Notes: generated by a model not told the origin, from the letters alone. A stretch of DNA of 64,000 bases from Streptomyces sp. G-G2 (GCF_030063135.1 NZ_JASISO010000001.1:144977-208976), one strand, 5' to 3'; shown: positions 1 to 8,984, numbered from the stretch's first letter. Program-made: numbers and translations.

Positions 1-1
1 C

Positions 2-1066
<1,065 letters not shown>

Positions 1067-1098
1067 AGCCGGGCTCCTCGTGAGCACAGCTGATTGAC

Positions 1099-1176
1099 GG
1101 AGAGGGGCGGGTGCGTCCTGTCCCTCTCCCCACGCCCATTAGAATTTGACCCAACACCCGGCTTTCCCGCCGGGTG
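1099..1176 (+). promoter_or_regulatory. Two hairpins in the atpD-atpC spacer
   Basis: The spacer holds two inverted repeats. GGAGAGGG (1099-1106) pairs with CCCTCTCC (1122-1129), and CACCCGGC (1155-1162) pairs with GCCGGGTG (1169-1176). The second ends 7 bases before the GAGGAG ribosome site of atpC. They could set beta:epsilon stoichiometry through RNA processing or translation; that role is inference. Confidence 0.45.
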
Positions 1177-1194
1177 GTGACCCGAGGAGCCACC

Positions 1195-1569
1195 TTGGCT
1201 GCTGAGCTGCACGTCGAGCTGGTCGCGGCGGACCGTAGTGTCTGGTCCGGCGAGGCCACCCTGGTTGTTGCCCGCACCACGTCCGGCGACATCGGCGTCA
1301 TGCCCGGTCACCAGCCGCTTCTCGGAGTGCTGGAATCGGGCCCGGTGACCATCCGCACCAGCGACGGCAACACCGTTGTCGCCGCGGTGCACGGCGGTTT
1401 CATCTCGTTCGCGGACAACAAGTTGTCCCTGCTGGCCGAGATCGCCGAGCTTGCCGACGAGATTGACGTCGAGCGGGCGGAGCGGGCACTGGAGCGCGCG
1501 AAGTCGGAGGCCGATGGCCTTTCCGAGCGTCGCGCCGATGTCCGGCTGCGCGCGGTGACGGGGCACTGA
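1195..1569 (+). CDS. atpC: F1F0 ATP synthase subunit epsilon
   Basis: The epsilon subunit is part of the rotor central stalk and inhibits ATP hydrolysis. The TTG at 1195 was chosen as start because GAGGAG lies at 1184-1189 with five bases of spacing, giving 124 residues that begin MAAELHVELVAADRSVWSG. An upstream in-frame GTG at 1174 lies inside a hairpin and has no ribosome site. The N-terminal beta-sandwich (about 1-85, with GDIGVMPGHQPLLGVLESG) is followed by a helical hairpin (about 90-115, ERAERALERAKSEA), the standard family layout and length. It is the last gene of the atp operon. Confidence 0.97.
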   Translation: MAAELHVELVAADRSVWSGEATLVVARTTSGDIGVMPGHQPLLGVLESGPVTIRTSDGNTVVAAVHGGFISFADNKLSLLAEIAELADEIDVERAERALERAKSEADGLSERRADVRLRAVTGH

Positions 1570-1692
1570 CCCCAGTACCGCAAGAGTGTGATTCCTCAGC
1601 CGCGGCCCGTTCCGGAATTTTCCGGACCGGGTCGCGGCTGAGGCGATGCGGGTCCGTTTTTGGTTTTCCGAATTCGATGAGCGAGGAGGTCG

Positions 1693-2145
1693 GTGAAGAT
1701 GCTCCTCGCTCTGCTTGTGAGCGGCGTGGTCGTAGCCCTGGTGGTGATCGGGCTGTTTGTGTTCGGGCTGCGCCGGAGGCTCATCCAGCGGTCCGGCGGC
1801 ACCTTCGACTGCAGCGTGCGCTGGGGCGTGTCCGACGCCCCGGACGTCTCCGGCAAGGGCTGGGTGTACGGGGTCGCGCGCTACGGCGGTGACCGGATCG
1901 AGTGGTTCCGGGTGTTCTCGTACTCGCCCCGGCCGCGCCGGATCCTGGAGCGTTCCGCCATCGAGGTGCTGTCCCGCCGCGCCCCGGAGGGCGAGGAGGA
2001 GCTGGCCCTGCTCTCCGACGCCATCGTGCTCGGCGCCCGCCACCGCGAGGACCGCCTGGAGCTGGCGATGAGCGAGGACGCGCTGACCGGGTTCCTCGCG
2101 TGGCTGGAGGCGGCGCCTCCGGGCCAGCGGGTGAACGTGGCGTAG
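1693..2145 (+). CDS. DUF2550 family membrane-anchored protein
   Basis: This 150-residue protein has one N-terminal membrane span (about residues 4-26, LLALLVSGVVVALVVIGLFV), then a basic stretch (LRRRLIQR) and a soluble cytoplasmic domain with WVYGVARYGGDRIEWFRVFSYSPRPRRILER. This matches actinobacterial DUF2550 proteins, which typically follow atpC; the function is unknown. Two starts are possible: GTG 1693, or ATG 1699, which has better spacing from GAGGAGG at 1683-1689. The 123-bp gap from atpC has no strong terminator, so co-transcription with the atp operon is possible. Confidence 0.85.
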   Translation: MKMLLALLVSGVVVALVVIGLFVFGLRRRLIQRSGGTFDCSVRWGVSDAPDVSGKGWVYGVARYGGDRIEWFRVFSYSPRPRRILERSAIEVLSRRAPEGEEELALLSDAIVLGARHREDRLELAMSEDALTGFLAWLEAAPPGQRVNVA

Positions 2146-2186
2146 CGGCGGTACGCGGCATGCGCCGGGTACGCGGTGCACGCGAG

Positions 2187-2226
2187 GAAGCCGGGGAACG
2201 GGGGGCGGACCCCGGTCCCCGGCTTC
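2187..2226. terminator. Terminator hairpin between DUF2550 gene and chiC
   Basis: GAAGCCGGGGA (2187-2197) pairs with TCCCCGGCTTC (2216-2226), an 11-bp perfect stem with a further GC-rich inner repeat. It sits between converging genes and could serve both strands. No U-tract is present, as is usual in Streptomyces. Confidence 0.6.
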
Positions 2227-2255
2227 TTCCGTGCGCTCTGCCCGGGCCATGTACG

Positions 2256-2330
2256 TCGGGCCCGGTATGTCGGGCCCGGTATGTCGGGCCCGTGACGTCA
2301 GGCCCGCGGCTTCGGGCCCGCTACTTCAGG
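2256..2330. repeat. 14-bp tandem repeat at the chiC 3' end
   Basis: A unit beginning TCGGGCCCG recurs every 14 bp at 2256, 2270, 2284, 2298 (TCAGGCCCG), 2312 and, degenerate, 2326. The first two copies are identical. The array runs into the chitinase stop codon and its last codons (stop at 2321-2323). Confidence 0.75.
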
Positions 2331-4195
2331 CCGCTGTCGATCGCGGTGAGCAGTTCACCGTTGCTGGTGTCGCCGCTGAACTCCCAGAAGAACGCGCCGC
2401 GCAGGCCCTGGTTCTTCACGTAGCTCATCTTCCCGGCGATGGTGGCGGGGGTGTCGTAGCTCCACCAGTTGCTGCCGCACTTGGCGTAGGCGGTGCCGGC
2501 GATGGTGCCGGTGACCGGGCAGGTGTTCTTGAGGACCTTGTAGTCCTCGATGCCCTGCTCGTAGGCGCCGGGCGCCGGGCCGGTGGCGGCGCCGCCGGGG
2601 GCGTCCTGGGTGACGCCGGTCCAGCCGCGTCCGTAGAACCCGATGCCGAGGTTGAGCTTGTTGGCCGGGATGCCCTTGGACTTGTACTTCTGGATGGCGG
2701 CGTCGCTGTTGAACCCGGCGATCGGGATGCCGTTGTACGAGGTGAGCGGGGAGTGCGGGGCGGTCGGGCCCTTGGCGTCCCAGGCGCCGAAGAAGTCGTA
2801 GGTCATCACGTTGTACCAGTCGACGTACGGGGCGGCCGCGCCGTAGTCGGCGAGGTCCAGCTTGCCGCCGGCCGAGCCGTCGGCCGTGACGGCCGCGGTG
2901 ACCAGGTTGTTCGCGCCGAACTTGGCGCGCAGAGCGGACAGCACGTTCTTCAGGGCCGCGGCGCCGCTGGTGTCGCAGGACAGGCCGCAGGCGTTCGGGT
3001 ACTCCCAGTCGACGTCGATGCCGTCGAACACGTCGGCCCAGCGCGGGTCCTCGACCAGGCTGTAGCAGGAGTCGGCGAAGGCGGCGGGGTTGGCCGCGGC
3101 CTGGCCGAAGCCGCCGGACCAGGTCCAGCCGCCGAAGGACCACAGGATCTTGATGTTCGGGTACTTCTTCTTCAGCTCGCGCAGCTGGTTGAAGTTGCCC
3201 GCGACGGGCTGGTCCCAGGTGTCGGCGACGCCGGAGACGCTGCTGGCCGCGTCGTAGGTCTTCTGGTAGTCGGCGTAGGCGTCACCGATCTGGCACTTGC
3301 CGCCGGTGACGTTGCCGAAGGCGTAGTTGATGTGGGTCAGCTTGCTGGCGGACCCGGAGGTGACGATGTTCTTCACCTGGTAGTTGCGCTGGTAGATGCC
3401 CCAGTCGGTGAAGTACCCGAGCTGGACCTTGGAGCCGCCGGGGCCCGGGCCGGGGCCCGTGTCCCCGCCCGTGGTGGTGACCGTCACGGTGCCCGAGGAG
3501 GGGCCGGTCTGGTCGATGGTGTCGCGGGCGGTGACGCTGTAGCCGTACGTCGTCCCCTTGGTGAGGCCCGAGTCGGTGTAGCTGGTGCCCGTCACGGTCG
3601 CGATCTTGGCGGAGCCGCGGTAGACGTCGTAGTTCTTGACGCCCTTGTCATCGGTGGCCGGGGTCCAGCTCAGGCCGACCGAGGTGTCGCTCACCGGGCC
3701 GGCCGTGGGGGTGCCGGGGGCGGTGGGGGGAGCGTCGGCCGGGGGAGTGGTGCCGCCGTCGCAGGAGCCGCCGTTGATCTTGCAGCCGCCGGGAGCGCCC
3801 GCGCCCGCGCCGTTGAAGCCGAAGCTGACGCTGGCGCCGGGGGCGAGGGTGCCGTTCCAGCCGACGTTCTTGCCGGTCCAATGGGTGCCGGAGCTGGTGA
3901 CGGTGGCGTCCCAGGCCGAGGTGACCGAGGTGCCGGAGGGGTAGTCCCACTCCACTGTCCAGCTGCTGAGGGAGGTGGTGCCGGTGTTCTTCACCGTCCA
4001 CTTGCCCTCGAAGCCGGAGCCCCAGTCGGAGACCTTGGTGTAGGTCGCCGTGGCGGCGGTGGCCGCCTGGGCGGTGCTCGCGAGGCCGACCAGCCCGGCG
4101 AGGGGAAGGGCGAGGACGGCCACGATCGCGGCCACTCTCCGCAGCAGCCGGACGCGGGGTGGGGGTGCCGGTCGTGACGCGTGTGCTGTGCTCAA
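2321..4195 (-). CDS. chiC: Secreted chitinase, CBM2-Fn3-GH18
   Basis: Endochitinase that cleaves beta-1,4 GlcNAc bonds of chitin outside the cell. The TTG start at 4195 is preceded by GGAGGAG and gives 624 residues. Order: signal peptide (1-44, cut after AQA), chitin/cellulose-binding CBM2 (about 48-134, with conserved Trp and a Cys pair region), Fn3 (about 157-241), Gly/Pro linker, GH18 barrel (about 257-620). The barrel shows SFGGW and the catalytic motif DGIDVDWEYP, with Glu398 as acid. This domain order is that of Streptomyces ChiC/Chi63. chiR and chiS lie just upstream on the same strand, and a DasR-like promoter precedes the gene. Confidence 0.95.
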   Translation of the reverse strand: MSTAHASRPAPPPRVRLLRRVAAIVAVLALPLAGLVGLASTAQAATAATATYTKVSDWGSGFEGKWTVKNTGTTSLSSWTVEWDYPSGTSVTSAWDATVTSSGTHWTGKNVGWNGTLAPGASVSFGFNGAGAGAPGGCKINGGSCDGGTTPPADAPPTAPGTPTAGPVSDTSVGLSWTPATDDKGVKNYDVYRGSAKIATVTGTSYTDSGLTKGTTYGYSVTARDTIDQTGPSSGTVTVTTTGGDTGPGPGPGGSKVQLGYFTDWGIYQRNYQVKNIVTSGSASKLTHINYAFGNVTGGKCQIGDAYADYQKTYDAASSVSGVADTWDQPVAGNFNQLRELKKKYPNIKILWSFGGWTWSGGFGQAAANPAAFADSCYSLVEDPRWADVFDGIDVDWEYPNACGLSCDTSGAAALKNVLSALRAKFGANNLVTAAVTADGSAGGKLDLADYGAAAPYVDWYNVMTYDFFGAWDAKGPTAPHSPLTSYNGIPIAGFNSDAAIQKYKSKGIPANKLNLGIGFYGRGWTGVTQDAPGGAATGPAPGAYEQGIEDYKVLKNTCPVTGTIAGTAYAKCGSNWWSYDTPATIAGKMSYVKNQGLRGAFFWEFSGDTSNGELLTAIDSGLK

Positions 4196-4311
4196 GGGTG
4201 CTCCTCCGAAGGTCCGCCGGAGTCGCTGGCGTCGACTCCCGGCATGGGGGTGGGACCTGCGCCGCCCGTGAGCACGCCTTGTCAGGGCACGCTCACCACA
4301 GTGTTGCGGCG

Positions 4312-4353
4312 ACCATAGAAAGGTCTGGACCAACCGTCAAGAGGTCCAGACCT
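4312..4353 (-). promoter_or_regulatory. chiC promoter with paired DasR-like boxes
   Basis: On the minus strand, -35 TTGACG (4335-4340) and -10 TATGGT (4312-4317) are exactly 17 bp apart. One 12-bp box, TGGTCCAGACCT on the minus strand (4321-4332), fills the spacer; a second, AGGTCTGGACCT (4342-4353), lies just upstream of the -35. These match the known 12-bp repeats of Streptomyces chitinase promoters, bound by the GlcNAc-responsive repressor DasR. Binding here is inferred from the motif. Confidence 0.85.
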
Positions 4354-4376
4354 CCGCTCCAGCTCCGCACAAGAAG

Positions 4377-5045
4377 TCAGTGCGTGATGCCCAACTCCTG
4401 TGCCAGGACTGCCGCTTGGACCCGGCTGCGCAACTCCAGCTTCCCCAGGAGCCTGCTGACATGCGTCTTCACCGTGGCCTCCGCCATGGTCAGGCGCACC
4501 GCGATCTCCGCGTTCGACAGTCCCTCGCCCAGACACCCGAGCACCTCCCGTTCCCTGCGGGTCAGCGAAGCCAGCGCCGCGGCCGTCTCCGGTGGCGCGG
4601 GCGGGCGTACCACCGTCGGCGCCGCGAACTCCGCGATCAGCCGCCGGGTCACCGCGGGCGAGATCAGGCCCTCTCCGCGCGCGACCGTACGCACCGCCCC
4701 GATCAGGTCCCGCGCCTCCGCGCTCTTCAGCAAGAACCCCGCCGCGCCCGCCCGCAGCGCCCCGAAGACGTACTCGTCCAGGTCGAAGGTGGTCAGCACG
4801 AGGACGTCCGCCAGCGCCTCGGTGACCACCTGGCGCGTGGCCGAGACCCCGTCGAGGAGAGGCATCTGCACGTCCATCAGCACCACGTCCGGCCGCAGCT
4901 CCCGGGCGAGGCGGACCGCCTCCACCCCGTCCGCCGCCTCCCCGACCACCTCGACGTCCCGCGCGCTGCGCAGGATCAGCACCAGCCCCGCGCGCACCGC
5001 GCCCTGGTCCTCGGCCACCACGACCCGGATGGGGTCCGCACTCAT
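4377..5045 (-). CDS. chiR: NarL/LuxR-type response regulator (ChiR-like)
   Basis: A 222-residue two-component response regulator. The N-terminal receiver domain (about 6-120) has the acidic pair near residues 12-13, phosphoacceptor Asp58 in VVLMDVQMP, and the conserved Lys in FLLKSA. The C-terminal LuxR helix-turn-helix (about 155-218) carries LTRREREVLGCLGEGLSNAEIA. Its ATG overlaps the stop of the sensor kinase gene (ATGA, 5042-5045), so the two are co-transcribed. The position immediately upstream of chiC matches chiR/chiS, reported to activate chiC in S. coelicolor, so the name rests on context plus family. Confidence 0.9.
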   Translation of the reverse strand: MSADPIRVVVAEDQGAVRAGLVLILRSARDVEVVGEAADGVEAVRLARELRPDVVLMDVQMPLLDGVSATRQVVTEALADVLVLTTFDLDEYVFGALRAGAAGFLLKSAEARDLIGAVRTVARGEGLISPAVTRRLIAEFAAPTVVRPPAPPETAAALASLTRREREVLGCLGEGLSNAEIAVRLTMAEATVKTHVSRLLGKLELRSRVQAAVLAQELGITH

Positions 5046-6301
5046 CGCTCCGCCGCCTTCTCCTCGGCGGGCAGCTCGGCCCGCACCCGCCACACCGTGT
5101 CCCGGGCGCCCGCCGTGAAGGCGCCGCCCAGCAGTTCCGTCCGTTCCCGCATCCCCACCAGCCCTGCCCCGGAGCCGGGGGCCCGCGGACCCGCTCCGGG
5201 CCGCCCGGGCCCGTACGGCGAGTCCACGCCCACCACCAGCAGGGGGCCGGAGCGCTCGACGCGGACCGTGACCGTGCCGGCGGAGGCGTGCTTGACGGCG
5301 TTCGTCAGGGACTCCTGGACGATCCGGTACGCCGCCAGCTCCACCGGTGCGGGCAGCGGCCCGCCCGCGTCCCCGGGCGCCCGCCCGTCCAGCAGGACGA
5401 ACTCCAGCCCGGTCGCCGACCCCGTCACCCCGGCCTGCTCGACCAGGGCCGTCAGCCCGTCCAGCGAAGGGGTCGCGGCCGCTTCCGTCCCGGCCCCCGC
5501 GTCCCGCAGCAGTCCGATCAGCCGACGCATTTCGGCCAGCCCCTGCACGCTGTTCTCGCGGATCACCCCGAGCGCCTCGCGGCTGGTCGCGGGGGAGTCG
5601 ATGGACAGCGCCGCGGTGGAGTGGATGGCGATCGCCGACAGGTGGTTGGCGACCATGTCGTGCAGCTCGCGGGCCATCCGCGCGCGTTCGGCGGTCACGG
5701 CCTGGCTGCGGTCCATCTCGGCCAGCAGTGCGGTCTGCTCGGCCCGCAGCCGCGCCGCCACCGCCGCCTCGCGGTGATTGCGCAGGGTGGCCCCGGTGAG
5801 CGCGGGAGCGAAGCAGACGAGGCCGGTGAGCGCGCCGATGAGCAGGGCCTGCGGGGTGCGCAACCAGGCCACGGCGGTGATGGTCGCGGCCACCGTGATC
5901 AGGCCCGTGGTGACCGGGAGCCGCCGGGCCATGGCGGGCTTCCCGTAGACCACGGCGGCGTACATCAGGTCCGTGAAGATCAGCACGGTGGCCAGATTTC
6001 CCACCGTGAACTGGTCGGCGACGATCCCGGCCGTGCCGACGGCGAGGGCAGCGCGGGGCGCGGAGCGGCGCAGCAGTTCCATCGCGCCCAGGGACACCAA
6101 CGGCACCAGCGCCGCCCACGCGGGCAGGAGGTGGCGGGTGGCGTTGCTGTGGACGCCGAGCGCCCACAGCAGCAGGCCCGCGAACACGCTGACGACGGCG
6201 AGGAGCACGTCGTCGCGGTGCGGGCGGGGCGGGCGCGGAGTCACGGTCCCATCCAACACGGCGGCGCGGGCCCCCACCTCGGCGCGGCGGCGGAGATCCA
6301 C
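5042..6301 (-). CDS. chiS: Membrane sensor histidine kinase (ChiS-like)
   Basis: A 419-residue HisKA_3-type sensor kinase. Residues about 32-170 form a run of hydrophobic membrane segments. The dimerisation/phosphoacceptor helix follows, with His214 in ARMARELHDMVANHL. The HATPase domain has LTNAVKHASAG and a C-terminal GAGLVGMRERTELLGG box. No periplasmic sensor domain is visible, so the signal is probably sensed in or near the membrane. The GTG at 6301 gives the longest frame; GTG 6244 (MTPRPPRPHRDD) is an alternative because neither has a strong ribosome site. It overlaps the response-regulator gene by four bases and probably partners it in chitinase control. Confidence 0.9.
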   Translation of the reverse strand: MDLRRRAEVGARAAVLDGTVTPRPPRPHRDDVLLAVVSVFAGLLLWALGVHSNATRHLLPAWAALVPLVSLGAMELLRRSAPRAALAVGTAGIVADQFTVGNLATVLIFTDLMYAAVVYGKPAMARRLPVTTGLITVAATITAVAWLRTPQALLIGALTGLVCFAPALTGATLRNHREAAVAARLRAEQTALLAEMDRSQAVTAERARMARELHDMVANHLSAIAIHSTAALSIDSPATSREALGVIRENSVQGLAEMRRLIGLLRDAGAGTEAAATPSLDGLTALVEQAGVTGSATGLEFVLLDGRAPGDAGGPLPAPVELAAYRIVQESLTNAVKHASAGTVTVRVERSGPLLVVGVDSPYGPGRPGAGPRAPGSGAGLVGMRERTELLGGAFTAGARDTVWRVRAELPAEEKAAER

Positions 6302-6376
6302 TACACCGAAGGATGCAGTCGGGGTTCGTCACCGCCGACGACGCAACGGACCCCGGCGGCCCGGACGCCTGGAGGG

Positions 6377-6661
6377 GTGCCGAGGAAGCGTAGGAGGAGG
6401 ATCCCGTACTCGTCACCCCTGATCATCACCCGCGAGGCCGGTTTCTGGGTGCTGCCGGCCGGTGGCCTGGCCGCGCTGCTGGAGGCCGTGATCCGCTACG
6501 ACGGCGATCCGGCCGCCACCGGCCCGCTGCGCGACTGGCAGGCCGTGGCCCTGCGGGTGCTCGCGATCCACGCGGTCATCGCCGCGACGTACTCGCTCTG
6601 GCCCCACAAGGCCCCCGTCCCGGCAGCCTCCGCGTCCAAGGCCGGCCGTTCGGCGTCCTAG
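6377..6661 (+). CDS. Small hypothetical membrane protein
   Basis: A short frame ending with TAG at 6659-6661 encodes about 80-94 residues with two hydrophobic stretches (GFWVLPAGGLAALLEAV and ALRVLAIHAVIAATYSLW) and an Ala/Ser/Lys tail. Codon use is strongly GC3-biased, supporting coding. The start is uncertain: GTG 6377 has poor spacing from GGAGG, and a good AGGAGGAGG at 6392-6399 lacks a canonical start at the right distance. The gene is convergent with the adenosyltransferase, and the stop codons overlap (6658-6661). No family recognised. Confidence 0.45.
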   Translation: MPRKRRRRIPYSSPLIITREAGFWVLPAGGLAALLEAVIRYDGDPAATGPLRDWQAVALRVLAIHAVIAATYSLWPHKAPVPAASASKAGRSAS

Positions 6662-7230
6662 CGCTCGCCGCCCGGCACCCACAGCACGTCCCCGGCTTCC
6701 TTGTTGGCCGTGCGCGCCAGGATGAACAGCAGGTCGGAGAGCCGGTTGAGGTAGGTCGCGGTCAGCGGGTTCATCGACTCGCCGTGCGCCTCCAGGGCCG
6801 CCCAGGTGGACCGCTCGGCGCGCCGGACCACCGTGCACGCCTGGTGCAGCAGGGCCGCGCCGGGGGTACCGCCGGGCAGGATGAAGCTGCGCAGCTTCTC
6901 CAGCTCCTCGTTGTAGGTGTCGCAGTCCGCCTCCAGCTTGTCGACGTAGAACTGCTCCACCCGGAGCGGCGGGTACTTCGGGTCCTCCACCACCGGGGTG
7001 CACAGGTCGGCGCCCACGTCGAACAGGTCGTTCTGCACCCGGACCAGCACCGCGACGAGGTCCTCGGCGAGCGCGCCGAGGGCGATCGCCGCCCCGATGG
7101 CCGCGTTGGCCTCGTTGGCATCGGCGTACGCGGAGATCCGCAGGTCGGTCTTGGCGGTCCGGCTCATGTCGCCCAGAGCGGTCGTGCCCTGGTCACCGGT
7201 ACGGGTGTAGATGCGCGTGAGGTTCACCAT
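6658..7230 (-). CDS. ATP:cob(I)alamin adenosyltransferase, PduO type
   Basis: This 190-residue enzyme transfers the adenosyl group of ATP to cob(I)alamin, producing the coenzyme B12 used by mutases such as IcmA in this window. The N-terminal ATP-binding motif TRTGDQGTTALGD (about 9-21) is clear, as are the helical-bundle sequences LVRVQNDLFDVGADL, CTVVRRAERSTW and LNRLSDLLFILARTAN typical of PduO/MMAB enzymes. The ATG at 7230 lies only 7 bp inside one end of a large inverted repeat, so its promoter must be within or beyond that repeat. Confidence 0.93.
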   Translation of the reverse strand: MVNLTRIYTRTGDQGTTALGDMSRTAKTDLRISAYADANEANAAIGAAIALGALAEDLVAVLVRVQNDLFDVGADLCTPVVEDPKYPPLRVEQFYVDKLEADCDTYNEELEKLRSFILPGGTPGAALLHQACTVVRRAERSTWAALEAHGESMNPLTATYLNRLSDLLFILARTANKEAGDVLWVPGGER

Positions 7231-7647
7231 GCCGTCAGCCTAGTGCCGCGTCAGGCAGTGTGTGCCCGTCGAGGAGCGGCGTCCGGCGCGTGCTCCGGGC
7301 GGGTCGGCCGGAAGCCCTTGTACTGGACGTACGTGGGCTTTCGGCCGGTGCGGCGAGAGTGCGTGCGGGGCGTCGTGACGGGGCGAACGTTGCCTGACGC
7401 GGCACTAGGCCGTGCCGTCGAAGTCCCGTCCGGCCGGTGGCTCCGCGGGCGGGGGACGCTCCTTCGACGACACTCCCGAGGCGGGCCAACTGCGCGCCCC
7501 CGGCGCCGTGCTGAGCCGTCCCGGTGTGATGTCCGTCATCTGAGACGTGACGCGTGTTACTTCCCGGTCATCGGACCCGCCGCGGGCGCTACTCTCCGCC
7601 GGAGAGGCTTATGAGACTGGGTCGTACGGAAGAACGTGGGGTGTGAA
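7231..7647. other. Gene-free region holding an inverted-repeat element
   Basis: The 417-bp gap between divergent genes is mostly the element at 7238-7410. The remaining ~237 bp upstream of the dehydrogenase holds no convincing frame and no clear consensus promoter. Confidence 0.6.
7238..7410. repeat. MITE-like element, copy 1, with 20-bp perfect terminal inverted repeats
   Basis: Bases 7238-7257 (ending TGCCGCGTCAGGCA) and 7391-7410 (starting TGCCTGACGCGGCA) are perfect 20-bp inverted repeats around a ~133-bp centre with no protein. A shorter relative with 15-bp arms of nearly the same sequence lies at 53979-54057. Both also share the inner GTGTNTGCCCGTC near the left arm and CGAACGT before the right arm. 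The CTAG at each outer end might mark a target site. Confidence 0.8.
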
Positions 7648-8496
7648 GTGGCTGGGAAGCTCGCCGTCATCGGTGCCGGACTCATGGGTTCGGGGATCGC
7701 ACAGGTTTCCGCGCAAGCGGGCTGGGACGTCGTCCTGCGTGACGTCACGGACGCCGCGCTGACCCGCGGGACCGACGGGATCAAGGCTTCGTACGACCGG
7801 TTCGTCTCCAAGGGCAAGCTGACGGCCGAGGACGCCGAGGCCGCGTTCGGCCGGATCCGCACGACCACCGACCTCGACGCGGTCGCCGACGCCGACATCG
7901 TCGTCGAGGCCGTCTTCGAGAAGCTGGAGGTCAAGCACGAGATCTTCCGCGCCCTCGACAAGCTCGTGCGTGACGACGCGATCCTCGCTTCCAACACCTC
8001 CGCCATCCCGATCACCAAGATCGCGGCCGTGACGGAGCGTCCGGAGCGGGTCGTGGGAGCCCACTTCTTCTCGCCCGTCCCGATGATGCAGCTGTGCGAG
8101 CTGGTGCGCGGCTACAAGACGAGCGACGAGACCCTCGCCACCACGCGTGCCTTCGCCGAGTCCGTCGGCAAGACCTGCATCGTCGTCAACCGCGACGTCG
8201 CCGGGTTCGTGACGACCCGTCTGATCTCGGCGCTCGTCGTCGAGGCCGCCAAGCTGTACGAATCGGGCGTGGCCTCGGCCGAGGACATCGACATCGCCTG
8301 CAAGCTGGGCTTCGGGCACGCCATGGGCCCCCTGGCCACGGCCGACCTGACGGGCGTGGACATCCTGCTCCACGCCACCAGCAACATCTACACCGAGACC
8401 CAGGACGAGAAGTTCGCCCCGCCGGAGCTGATGCGCCGGATGGTGGACGCGGGTGACATCGGCCGCAAGAGCGGGCAGGGCTTCTACAAGCACTGA
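7648..8496 (+). CDS. 3-hydroxybutyryl-CoA dehydrogenase family protein
   Basis: NAD(P)-dependent oxidation/reduction at C3 of short-chain acyl-CoAs, as in butanoate, ethylmalonyl-CoA or PHB metabolism. The 282 residues start at GTG 7648 (MAGKLAVIGAGLMGSG); GTG 7636 is a four-codon-longer alternative. The Rossmann motif GAGLMGSGIA (about 9-18), the NTSAIPITKIA loop, the catalytic-His segment VVGAHFFSPVPMM and the C-terminal helical domain with FVTTRLISAL and GFGHAMGPLATADLTGVD match the family, and the length is typical. No operon partner is adjacent; thiolase and epimerase genes lie about 17 kb away. Confidence 0.92.
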   Translation: MAGKLAVIGAGLMGSGIAQVSAQAGWDVVLRDVTDAALTRGTDGIKASYDRFVSKGKLTAEDAEAAFGRIRTTTDLDAVADADIVVEAVFEKLEVKHEIFRALDKLVRDDAILASNTSAIPITKIAAVTERPERVVGAHFFSPVPMMQLCELVRGYKTSDETLATTRAFAESVGKTCIVVNRDVAGFVTTRLISALVVEAAKLYESGVASAEDIDIACKLGFGHAMGPLATADLTGVDILLHATSNIYTETQDEKFAPPELMRRMVDAGDIGRKSGQGFYKH

Positions 8497-8562
8497 GCCC
8501 GAAGGCGACACCGTTCGAATGCCATCACCCGTCGGGGTGAATTAGGTATCGGTTCGCTCACA

Positions 8563-8614
8563 GTCGGCAACTTCCGCCCCTCCGGGGCAGTCAGTTGTAG
8601 TGAGAGTTGCCGAC
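8563..8614. promoter_or_regulatory. Nested hairpins upstream of the STAS gene
   Basis: GTCGGCAACT (8563-8572) pairs with AGTTGCCGAC (8605-8614). The loop contains a second stem, GCCCC/GGGGC (8576-8588). It lies after the dehydrogenase and 46 bp before the STAS start, so it may be a terminator or a leader structure. Confidence 0.45.
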
Positions 8615-8660
8615 CACGGACCAGTCGGGCCATACGTACGCAGGACCGCCGGGAGTACAC

Positions 8661-8984
8661 ATGCACATCAGGGGCGACCACGCCGAACTCGCAGTCGGGG
8701 GCCGCCTCGACGTGCGCAGCGCGGCGGACGCCCGTACCGCCTTCCACACCGCCCTCGACGACGGCGTCGGAGACCTCGTGCTCGACCTGACCGGTCTCGA
8801 CTCCTGGGACGCGACCGGGCTCGGCGTCATCATGGGCGCCCACCGCAGGGCGGGCCGGACCGGACGGCGTCTCGTGCTGCGCGGAGTACCGCCGCAGATG
8901 CAGCGGCTGCTCGTGGCCACCCGGCTGCACCGGATCCTCGCGATCGAGGGCGGCCTGGAAGCGGAATCGCTTCCTCGGGTCTGA
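8661..8984 (+). CDS. STAS-domain anti-sigma factor antagonist-like protein
   Basis: A 107-residue single-domain STAS protein of the SpoIIAA/BldG type, which in known systems binds anti-sigma kinases when unphosphorylated. The ATG at 8661 has GGGAG five bases upstream; longer in-frame starts exist but lack a ribosome site. The fold is visible as ELAVGGRLDVRSA, DLVLDLTGLDSWDATGLGVIMGAHRRA and LVLRGVPPQMQRLL. The usual phosphorylated Ser sits in a D-S-x-G context; here the equivalent is LDSWDATGLG, with Ser/Thr candidates. No anti-sigma kinase gene is adjacent, so the partner is unknown. Confidence 0.85.
   Translation: MHIRGDHAELAVGGRLDVRSAADARTAFHTALDDGVGDLVLDLTGLDSWDATGLGVIMGAHRRAGRTGRRLVLRGVPPQMQRLLVATRLHRILAIEGGLEAESLPRV

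Noticed and set aside
2231..4177. 648-codon open frame on the plus strand across chiC
   Set aside because: Antisense shadow of the chitinase gene.
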